Source: Ptychodera flava
Lineage: Eukaryota; Hemichordata; Enteropneusta; Ptychoderidae
NCBI RefSeq assembly: GCF_041260155.1
Contig: NC_091946.1
Location: 22,250,641 to 22,314,640 of the forward strand
DNA: 64,000 nucleotides
Reading direction: 5' to 3'
In this document: positions 11,962-20,915 of the stretch, one piece after another
Numbering within the stretch: position 1 is the first letter of the stretch
Layout of the letters: each line of letters starts with the position of its first letter
Translations under genes and position numbers: made by a program
Notes under the pieces: model-generated
Seen by the model: the letters and a program-made list of their open reading frames with translations, nothing else
What the model was told of the DNA's origin: nothing
Databases searched by the model: none

Positions 11962-12404
11962 TTATGGTGTCCAAAGAGCATGTTGAATTGTGAAATAGAA
12001 AATGGAATAGCATACACAGTTGTGGAATAGGATACGGAGTAGTGGAATAGCATGTTGAGTAGTGAAATAGGATTTGCAATGGCATGTTGTGTTGTGAAAT
12101 GAAATTCGAAAGAGCATGTTGAATTGTGAAATAGAAATGGAATAGCATACACAGTTGTGGAATAGGATACGGAGTAGTGGAATAGCATGTTGAGTAGTGA
12201 AATAGGATTTGCAATGGCATGTTGTGTTGTGAAATGAAATTCGAAAGAGCATGTTGAATTGTGAAATAGAAAATGGAATAGCATACCAGTGTGGAATAGG
12301 ATACGGAGTAGTGGAATAGCATGTTGAGTAGTGAATAGAAAACGGAGTTGCATGTCAAGTTGTAAAATCAAAGTAGTAATTTTGGCATGGATTGGACACC
12401 ATAA
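11962..12404. mobile_element. TIR-bounded insertion carrying a satellite array
   Basis: The insertion is bounded by the 13-bp perfect inverted pair TTATGGTGTCCAA (11962-11974) and TTGGACACCATAA (12392-12404), and it sits inside a MITE B copy whose sequence resumes on both sides. Almost all of its interior is tandem repeat. There is no transposase, so it depends on another element. A clear target duplication was not identified, and the superfamily is unknown. Confidence 0.65.
11976..12355. repeat. Higher-order minisatellite, 135-136-bp period
   Basis: Units begin at 11981, 12117 and 12252 and are nearly identical. Each consists of four related 32-40-bp monomers, such as ATGTTGAATTGTGAAATAG and ATGTTGAGTAGTGAAATAGG, so the array has two levels of repetition. 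The three minus-strand frames of 96-164 codons across it (with repeated FHYST-like peptides) are artefacts of the repeat. Confidence 0.9.
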
Positions 12405-12468
12405 TTCGCTGTAAGAAAAGTTTGAACAAATGTTTAAGCCTTTCACTTTGAGGGTCGTACTACCTTAA

Positions 12469-13130
12469 AGGGAGTTCTTAAAGTTTTAATATTCTCTCCA
12501 GCGTTACGAAAATTGTAAACAAAGAGATAATCGATCAACGTGAGGGCAGCTTTAGGTAAATGCTCTATGAAGAAGGAAATTAAAAGTATTCTGACTGTCT
12601 GTTGAATTTTTAAACTAAAGCTTCAGGGACGCTCACACACATTGAGTAAGCTTAATTGTTTGGTATTTTATAGTCTTGAATTCAGTAGCGACGAATTATG
12701 ATGATCGCTTGACCTGTATGACATAAACCTTGACAAAGTCTTGCTCGCAGAGTAATATAATTACAGTAATATTCGTTTCGCAAGGGTTGTCTCAGCACAA
12801 GTCCTGTATTTTATACGTTCATAATTGCATCCAGTGGACCAGTACAGTTTCCGCAATCGATAAAGTAATCAACAGTACGACACGGAGTATACAAGGTCAC
12901 CTTGTCACTCACCGGATTCCTTCAGTGACTCGTTACAATGAGAAAATACATAAACAATCGCAACATGTGTACCTTCACTTGGTCAGCTGGTAACCTAGCC
13001 CGCTAAAACTAAAGTGAGCGGCATGTCCACACGATATTGTATTCGACAGGCAACTCGTTCCAGACGCAGTATGATTAAACATCTCTCGCCTCTGTGTAAT
13101 TTATGTTTTCTGCGTGTGTTCAAAGCTATC
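12469..13130. other. Intergenic stretch, nothing recognised
   Basis: Only short frames are present, with no domain, RNA gene or repeat that I can support. Confidence 0.4.
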
Positions 13131-13139
13131 GGTAGCAGC

Positions 13140-13833
13140 ACAGAGTATCATAGACAGAGTGGCAACACTTGCATGCCTTTTGTTCCATGCTCGTCTGGGT
13201 AGACTATTGGCTTTTCATATTAAATGAGCTTCAAAGGTGTTAAACTTTTTGGAGGCTTTGTTTGTGGTTGATAATTACACGAGATTATGCGAAACATACG
13301 ACGAGATGGCATCGTACTGCCAGTCGCGTAGCAACCATAGTTACTTTGTGAGCTCTCAGGCCAGAAACACTGCTTCACGCCATCAAAACATAACACGCCA
13401 GCAGTTTCATAAACATGTCCTTTCTTGACGCACGTGTAAAAGACGGTATGACTGACCGTAAACCATTGAGTAAAACCAGACAGCATCGATAAAAGACTTT
13501 CAAATTTTGTTCAAACACACTCATTATATATTCATAAAAATATGAGAGGAATTTTTAAAACGGTAAAACCCTCTTTCCTGAAGCTCAAAACACTCCCGTT
13601 TTTGCCAGCACATCAATTCCGATCAGCACCACACGACAACAACAACACAAACTTTGTCGAACATACTTTCGCTTAACAATTGTGAAAATCCGAAAATTAC
13701 CGAAGGGTGCATGGTCGGCACTCTTCGGAAAAGAGAGCCAAGAGCTTCGCGAGGCGAGGCAAACACGGATTGCTTATGTAACCGCTTCACGCCTTAAACA
13801 ATAGGTGTTGCCACTCTGTCTATGATACTCTGT
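13140..13833. mobile_element. Non-autonomous TIR transposon with 9-bp target duplication
   Basis: The terminal inverted repeats are 29 bp and perfect. They start ACAGAGTATCATAGACAGAG at 13140, with the mirrored copy ending at 13833. The direct repeat GGTAGCAGC flanks both sides (13131-13139 and 13834-13842). A 9-bp target duplication with long TIRs suggests the Mutator-like superfamily, known for 8-11-bp duplications. The 636-bp interior has no transposase-like frame. The identical termini suggest a young insertion. Confidence 0.8.
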
Positions 13834-14080
13834 GGTAGCAGCAAGCGGAGCGGCGGTGTGCGTTGCAAACCATCGGCAGGGTAACGTAGCAGTTTAGTCC
13901 AGCTGAGCTGGATAATTAATCTAAAAACACCAAACAAGTAATCATCTCAACATCCTTACACGTTTTTATACATGCTCAGTCACTCCTCAAGTGATGGAGG
14001 GACTGTGGTACAGGCATATAAACACCGGATGGCCTTTTTTAAGATATGAAAAAGCGCCAGTATGAATATTATAAAAAGCA

Positions 14081-14461
14081 TTCAGGTAGTATTCGCCTCG
14101 AAATTGGATAACTGAAACTTTGCTCCATTTGAAACTTTACTCAACGAAATTTTAATGATTAATCCTTTTCGAAGCAAAGAAAAAAACTCAGGGACTAGCT
14201 GGCGAAATTTGGTGCTACAGAATCTAAACAAATTACCCCGGCAATATTTACCGATACTTGAAATTCAAAATGGCCGCCATCCTTGTTTTAACACTAACGC
14301 CAAAAATCAATTTCCAATTTTGACAAAAATAAGCTTGTGAAACTTCCGTTACTCCATGAGCTTCAAAATGAGCTCGTACAATATATAAGTGGTAGACCAA
14401 ACAAGTATTGTAAAAGTTTGAAAGTCCAACCGTCTGTCCCCCGAGGCGCATTCTACGTTAA
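14081..14461 (+). mobile_element. TTAA MITE family B, copy 2
   Basis: Forward copy with GGTAGTATTCGCCTCGAAA at the left and CCGAGGCGCATTCTACGTTAA at the right. It contains the conserved AAAATGGCCGCCATCC block. Its right-hand TTAA (14458-14461) is also the left-hand TTAA of the next element. Confidence 0.8.
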
Positions 14462-14703
14462 AGGGAGGGGGTCGTCGGCACTGCGCGTGTGCGACTTTCT
14501 TCTAAAAAAACAATGAATTCAATGCGTGATATCTAGATGCATCGCGTCAACATAGCTGCAGCATTTAAATTTTACGATATTCATTTTAAAGCAACATGTT
14601 TTAACTTTCATCAATCGCCAACGTACCCTAGATACAGTGTTTACATCGGTCGTAGGGGTCCCTGGCAACTTATTGGTAGAGTGGCGACGACCCCTCCCTT
14701 TAA
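14458..14703 (-). mobile_element. TTAA MITE family A, copy 1
   Basis: The 246-bp element starts TTAAAGGGAGGGGGTCGTCGG and ends with the reverse complement of that end at CGACGACCCCTCCCTTTAA. The TTAA flanks fit piggyBac- or Kolobok-type transposition. It is reverse-oriented relative to the copies at 17590 and 49090 and has no coding capacity. It abuts MITE B and shares its terminal TTAA. Confidence 0.85.
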
Positions 14704-14753
14704 ACGCTGAGCATCTGCAATATTTATTATGCAGATAATTGATATTTTTTCAG

Positions 14754-14786
14754 TTTGTTTGTTTGTTTGTTTGTTTGTTTGTTTGT
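14754..14786. repeat. (GTTT)n microsatellite
   Basis: Eight GTTT units. Confidence 0.9.
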
Positions 14787-14932
14787 TCTTTTGATGTTTG
14801 TTTGTTTCTACGTTTAATTGCTCCTTACGTTCTGTGTGTTTTCTGTTGTGTTTCACCACTTTTGTGGAGGGACCGTGGTTTCACCATCCAAATCGACTAG
14901 CTGTCTGATTGTGTGACTTTTTCTTTCGACAG

Positions 14933-15165
14933 TTCAAGCAACCGAAGATTCAGCCGAATCCTCAGACGAATCGGATATACTCTCACCGGAGGAAGAAGCC
15001 AGCATGCACCGCGAGTTCACAAGGCGGGAGTCAACTATGAGGAGACCCAGCCTGCTACCCCTGGGAAACATCCTGGAGGAACTGGAAAACGATGAAACAG
15101 TAACGGAACTGGTTACAGGGGAGAGTTCACCGAACCACGGTGATATGTTAGACTTGCAACTATAG
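14933..15165 (+). CDS. Probable 3'-terminal coding exon of an unidentified gene
   Basis: A pyrimidine-rich tract ending TTCTTTCGACAG (14921-14932) looks like a splice acceptor. The frame from 14935 is open for 76 codons to TAG at 15163-15165, entered in a phase where the first two bases complete an upstream codon. The peptide is acidic and serine-rich at first (ATEDSAESSDESDILSPEEE), then basic (REFTRRESTMRRPSLLPLG), then acidic again, and ends GDMLDLQL. The composition is that of a regulatory tail of a larger protein with possible RRxS/RRPS phosphorylation sites. I do not recognise the family, and no upstream exon was found here. Confidence 0.4.
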
Positions 15166-15720
15166 ACATCCTGGCAGCTGAATGACGTCATATATTTATC
15201 TGAAAGCATGATTCAAACTTGTCTGTACACAAGGCATATTTTTTAAACACTTCCTTTCATTTTTACCCAAGACAGCTATGGCGAAAGTGTGTATTCTAAA
15301 CTAGAATATCCCTGCTTTCATATCTGTTGAATGGCGAATAGCAACCCGGCGCGAATAATTACGACCCCCTACGCAGTGATCATGAACAGATGTATTACAG
15401 TAAAGGAAGAAAGTCCTTCTCAAAGGGTATGTGACGTCATGCATCCATCCGGGTACTTTGAGATAGGTGGTCGTTCAGATAATCGTCCGAAATTACACTA
15501 CCATGGAGAGAAGCAGACGTGCTGCACGACGCTTTGATGGTTGTTTACTTGTTTATTCAATAACTGTATCACGTCATGCTTGGAGAGCCGAATGCATTGT
15601 GGCAATTGTTATCATTTATACATGTTCAAGAATTGCTGGACAATTTTATCGTAAAAGTCAGACTTTCCTACAGTATTCGATTTTCAATATTGATAATGGA
15701 CAGTAAAATATTAAATACAC
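15166..15720. other. Possible 3' untranslated and intergenic sequence
   Basis: Follows the stop codon of the candidate exon. No AATAAA was found close by; only an ATTAAA-type hexamer lies near 15708. No other gene is supported. Confidence 0.3.
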
Positions 15721-15726
15721 ACACAC

Positions 15727-15735
15727 ATATATATC

Positions 15736-15801
<66 letters not shown>

Positions 15802-15951
15802 ATGTTACTTCAAGTACAGAGTAATAACATCTGATACTAAAGTTTCATGCATGATTATGACTTTGTACTTGAAGTAATTTGTGTTATTATTTAACTATTA
15901 AGCTCTGCTTTTTAACATCGAGCACTGTAATTTCGCACAAGGACATCTGAA

Positions 15952-16001
<50 letters not shown>
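15727..16001. repeat. Two (AT)n tracts
   Basis: AT dinucleotide runs at about 15727-15798 and 15954-16001 are separated by about 155 bp of unique AT-rich sequence. Confidence 0.95.
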
Positions 16002-16187
16002 CATTCATAAACGTGACACGATTAGCACTAACATGGAATAATTTTATATTCATATTTTTCACAAGTTCTCATAATTCAACCCTGTAGCTGAATGATGCAA
16101 TGTTTCAAATTACTCAAAAACACAAGTATTTAACTTAAAAAGAAGAGCAGATGAGCTTACATTTGCAGATTGAACTGACATTAATTC

Positions 16188-16889
16188 AGGTGCAGCCAAG
16201 AACGAACAATGCACTTTTAAAGGGGTCTTTACTACGACAAGATATATTGTGCATGACAAGTAGTGTGAACTGATTAATTTTAAGTCATGAGGGTAATAAA
16301 TTAGCTGTTCATAAATTGCCCTCCCACTGAAAATTTTTTGACCCCCCCTCCCGCACTCAAAATTTATTTTTACCCACTCCCTACTTATTTTTGCCTGTTT
16401 CCCCTCCCCACTGCCAATTTTTGAAGCTCCCCCGCCCTGAGGCGAAAAAGACTTGCCGATTTCCCCTGCCCTGGAAAAAATCCCCCTCAATATTTGTCAT
16501 TCCATTTCTCCTGCAGACATGAAGCTACCCTAGCCTAAGATGAAAAACCTGTCGATTTTCCTGTGCCCTGTGAAAAAATTTCCCTTAAAATTAACATTCC
16601 CATGCAGACACATACTTCAGTGATCTTCTACCGGAAACACCATGGCTCAACTTTCCTTGTCCCCGTTTTAAAAGTAGCTTCCCCATTGTCCTCATTTTTC
16701 GCCAAGCCCCGTCCCCGGGACAATCAACCGATATAACCAATATCTGCCCTGCCCGACAAAGAAAACTAAAGCTTGCTCCCCTGCCACCTAAAAATATGTC
16801 CCCTACCCGAGCAAAATTAAAATTTCCCCTGCCCTCAAAAATTGCTCCCGGAATAGTTTTTTCAATGAATAGCTCCGTTGGCTGCACCT
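16188..16889. mobile_element. hAT-like non-autonomous element with C-rich interior
   Basis: The inverted ends AGGTGCAGCCAA (16188) and TTGGCTGCACCT (ending 16889) are flanked by a perfect 8-bp direct repeat, ATTAATTC (16180-16187 and 16890-16897). An 8-bp target duplication is typical of hAT elements and also of P. The 702-bp interior is a degenerate C-rich repeat of CCCCTGCCC with AAAATTT-type spacers. The minus-strand frames through it are low-complexity artefacts. No transposase is present. Confidence 0.75.
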
Positions 16890-16897
16890 ATTAATTC

Positions 16898-17589
16898 ATC
16901 ATCCAATTATCCTAAATTAGTTCCAATGGTGTTACGTGTATAATATTGACATATTAAGCAAGACAATTTTGAATTTGTACAATCTGATATCATTGGTCAT
17001 GCTTCCAGAGATGTTACAAGGGTAGTGCCAGCTTCGGGCTTTCATGTATGGTCCTTACAGTTTATATCAGTGGACCTGGCTTCAGATGGCGATTGAGAAT
17101 ATAAAGCAGTCTCAACATTCCTAATTCCAAGATCTGCTGTTGTCAATACTCACCCCCCCCCCCCCCCGGAAGAATACAATTTTCCACCGACGATAGCTAA
17201 AACAGACCGACCTTTTTGTGGCAAATTTAGTGCCGTTTAGAAGGACAAGGCGAGACGGCGACCAAGGACAACGTTGTAACATCGCCACCTAGATATCCAC
17301 TGATACGGAAATTGTAATGTACGATTAAGCATATTGCAAGACACTAACATAATCGCATCTCTACAAATATATCGAATATTTTAAACGTCCAAGCAGTTGT
17401 ATTATCTAAATTAGGTCCTAAACCGGCCGAAAACGTCAAAAAATTACGCATAAAAATGTTATATTGAAAAGAAACTACACCTGGGAAGTAGTTGTTAAAT
17501 TCTGACAAAATAGTAAAGACTCTGTCGATCTGTTCGACGTTCTGCCAATCTGACAAAGGTTCATACAACATTTGCTTTTGTGTTGCAGT
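16898..17589. other. Intergenic stretch with a C homopolymer
   Basis: Contains a run of about 14 C near 17153-17167, a likely site of sequencing length error. No gene is supported. Confidence 0.4.
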
Positions 17590-17821
17590 TTAAAGGGAGG
17601 GTGTCGTCGGAACTCTGTTCAAAGGTTGCCAGTGACCCCTACGACCAATGTATACACTGTATCTAGGGTACGTTGGCAATATATGAAAGTTGAAACATGT
17701 TTGTTAACAATGAATATCGTAAAATTTAAATGTTGCAGCTATGTTGACGTGATGCATCGAGATATCATGTGTGAAATACATTGTTTCGCAAATGCGCAGT
17801 TCCGACGACACCCTCCCTTAA
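17590..17821 (+). mobile_element. TTAA MITE family A, copy 2
   Basis: The 232-bp element between TTAA sites has ends TTAAAGGGAGGGTGTCGTCGG and CCGACGACACCCTCCCTTAA. The interior (for example GTTGCAGCTATGTTGACGTG) matches copies at 14458 (reversed) and 49090. Non-coding. Confidence 0.85.
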
Positions 17822-18026
17822 TGCACATCTCTTTGTCTCTTTGACTTATATCGACTGAATGATCATTCTCCAGGGAGGGAATGACAAGCAATACTAATCA
17901 ACGGCAGTTTCCATAAAATGAAACAGTATTATCTCGTTACACACAGCAAATCAACACAGGTATAGTCAAACTTTAACTATGTTTTGATTGCAAAGCAGTA
18001 ACCATGAAATTAACGTTACGGGCTCG

Positions 18027-18387
18027 TTAAGACAGTATGCGCCTCGAAAGTGAAAGATTTAAACTTTTGCTCAAACTTTCCTCACTGAAACTTTCAATCA
18101 TTTTTTTCCAAATGATGATTAAAAATTAGGGTTACCTTGCAAAGTTTGGTACTAGAGAAAGAAATAACCTAACATTTACTAAATTTGAAATTCAAAATCA
18201 TGATGGCCGTCATTCCTGTGTTCATTCTATGGTGAAAATATACAATTTTCTATTTTCGAAAAACTAATACGATTGATAATCTTACTCCTAGAGTTTTCGA
18301 TAAACCCCAACAATTGGTAGACCAGAGTACGATTGTGAACATTTGAGAGGGTCCGAATGTCAATGCCCGAGGCACATTCCACATTAA
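18027..18387 (+). mobile_element. TTAA MITE family B, copy 3
   Basis: Starts TTAAGACAGTATGCGCCTCG and ends CCGAGGCACATTCCACATTAA. It is diverged inside, with the usual GCCGCCATCC block altered, so it is probably an older copy. Confidence 0.75.
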
Positions 18388-19290
18388 TTTGAAAGCTATA
18401 GAGGGCGCACTTCCACAACGACTGCGAGCCTCTATATACTGATCCTAAAGCTGCAAACCCTCGACAGCAAAGACGACGTGTATGGACATGTAGCGTAAAT
18501 ACTTCATAAGGCATACCTCAGAGACATATATGTTCCATGCAAAATTAAAACAGTATCGACGTGGGGATTTGCTGTTGTGGTTTCCTCTACGAACGCAGCC
18601 ATGCATGAGAGGCGTGCCGCCTCCAGGCTTCGAATTTCTGTGATGAAGAACTCCCCGGGTGTTTTACAAAAGAGAGCCGAGAACGACGTCTAGCAGCGCC
18701 ATGCAGTGGTTTAATCATTAATAAGTCTGCCTCATGATGACATGCTTTGGGCACATACGGCATCTGCAAAGGCGCTACCTTTGATTTCAATATGTGCATT
18801 ATATTCCTTTCCAAGGCGATGTGTGGAAGCTTCCGTGCTGACTCTAAGATGAAATGTCATAGAGAAAGATTTAAGTTCTTGCTGTTGCGAAATTGTAAGT
18901 TAAACTACAGTTTCCATGAGAAAGTAACTGATAACTTGTCTTTCCAGTTACGACTATCCTTCATCTTTTGGCACATAATATTTGAACAGTTTGTACGCAT
19001 GTGAGTTTACTTGCACCATCTAACGACAATATGAGAAACTAAGACACATCTAAACACTAGAGCAACGAACAATTTAAACTACAATAACTCTTTGAAACAT
19101 ATTTAAGATTAATTACATGCGCGTGTGTCTCTGCGCGCAGGTCTGCGTGTGCTTTTGGCTGAGTTATGGTAATTATTGGGCATACATGGATAACTTAAAG
19201 TACATAGATAAACAGATACATAAGTTACTGAGATACATAGATGCATGCATAGATATGTACATGGTACATAAATACATCGATAGATAGATA
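18388..19290. other. Intergenic stretch, nothing recognised
   Basis: Short frames only. No supported gene or repeat. Confidence 0.4.
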
Positions 19291-19295
19291 CATAC

Positions 19296-19702
19296 ACACA
19301 CACACTTACACACATACATACACACATACACACATACATACATACATACATACATACATACATACATACATACATACATACATACATACATACATACATA
19401 CATACATACATACATACATACATACATACATACAAACATGCATGCATGCATGCATGCATGCATGCATGCATGCATACATACATACATACATACATACATA
19501 CATACATACATACATACATACATACAAACATGCATGCATGCATGCATGCATGCATGCATGCATGCATACATGCATACATACATACATACATACATACATA
19601 CATACATACATACATACATACATACATACATACATACATACATACATACATACATACATACATACATACATACATACATACATACATACATACATACGTA
19701 CA
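19296..19702. repeat. Compound (ATAC)n / (ATGC)n microsatellite
   Basis: About 400 bp alternate between ATAC runs and two ATGC (TGCA) runs at about 19437-19474 and 19528-19567. Each ATGC run is introduced by the same AAAC interruption, 92 bp apart, which suggests duplication of a compound unit. Frames of up to 192 codons across it are artefacts. Confidence 0.95.
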
Positions 19703-20915
19703 TTGTCATCACAGGATGAAGAAATGTTAATAAAAACGAGAAAACAGGTTTTTTAAAGAGGTGAGTATGATGGAGAAAACAGTGAATATGATTTGGTTAT
19801 GTTTAATAGAGCAATTCTTGAGATGCACCGGCAGGCAGAAACATGAAAGGTAAATTAATCATGACTGCCGTTGAGAGCGCCATTCAACTGAATGGTCAGT
19901 TGAGTTCTGATATGCCAGGTTAGTCGACTGGACTGACCTTCTCTAGTCTTTACTTTACTTTATGATATTTGCCCATCTTGTATTTAAAGTTTTCTTTCAG
20001 TTTATTTAAGCATGATCATTTTTAATGTTTATCGTCAAAAAAGTCACTGACAACGAGGTTTCGTCAGACACTTAGGACTTTAGGTTTCGTATAGCTGACA
20101 TATCATTTTGTTGTGATTTCAGATAAAAATTGAACTCTTCATAAACTTCATATTCCATCCGTATTACAGGTACAACTTTAAAGAACATGTAAATGAACAT
20201 TGGACTTCCTGTCTCGTGTGTTAAATGATAGGCAGTTCGTCAGGCCGAAAGAAAGCTTGACTTTTGGACAGACGGACACACAGACGTGAGCTCAACTTAC
20301 CCACAAACAAATTTTCTCCTTGTCTATGACTTAACAAATCACACGGTAAGTGATGAAACTATCCCTGCGTATTGAAAATTAAATACATCGGTCATGGCTA
20401 ACTTAATTAATCTGACTTCCAGAGGATGTATTGATCAGTACTGTGACCTCACCCTGTAAAAAACGCGTCGACGCTGTTCTGTCAACTTCGCAGAATGTTT
20501 CAATCGAAGGCCAAAAGCCTGTTGCTATAATGCGAAACGGAAAAATCTACACGTAGTTATTAGTTTATGTCGGAGCCTTTGACCCACCGCATTTTCAGGT
20601 TAAAGCACCTCAGTTCAGGAAGGTAGCTGACACTCCCAGAAGAAATGGAAAATTCCAACATCAAAGGTCGATGCCGCGTGACGAGAAAATGCAGTTAATA
20701 TGACATCTGTGTGGAGTGCCTTCGTTACGTTTTCAGGCTGCCGTTATTAAAGAACCAGTTGCGACAAAGCTTCCAAACAGGTCAGTGAGGTGAACCGCAG
20801 CGTCGGGCGATGATCATGAGAGACCGTTGGTCGATTCTCTGGCAGTAGATGCAGTTTACAAATCAGAAGTTGCTCCCATGAATATAAAACGACATCGTTC
20901 AGTTTTCTGAAGACA
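19703..20915. other. Upstream region of TRIM-a
   Basis: No coding frame. TATAAAA at 20883-20889 lies only about 27 bp before the TRIM-a start codon, too close for a normal leader. A TTCAG near 20900 could instead be the acceptor of a 5'-UTR intron. Neither can be decided from sequence. Confidence 0.35.

Larger units (their letters stand above)
11685..12468 (-). mobile_element. TTAA-flanked MITE family B, copy 1 (interrupted)
   Basis: Reverse-oriented member of the family seen at 34748-35105. It has the shared ends ACACGC(C/T)TCGAGG-like on the left and CTTTCACTTT...TACTACCTTAA on the right, and the internal block GGCGGCCATTTTGAA. Near its right end it is split by a separate 443-bp insertion holding a satellite array. 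No coding capacity. Confidence 0.75.

Noticed and set aside
11906-12446. Three overlapping minus-strand frames of 96-164 codons
   Set aside because: All three are translations of the 135-bp satellite in different phases.
19109-19756. Frames of up to 192 codons on both strands
   Set aside because: Microsatellite artefacts (MYVC, HACM and HTYI repeats).
20883-20889. TATAAAA as the TRIM-a TATA box
   Set aside because: Only about 27 bp before the start codon, which would leave almost no leader; probably coincidental or part of a 5'-UTR exon.
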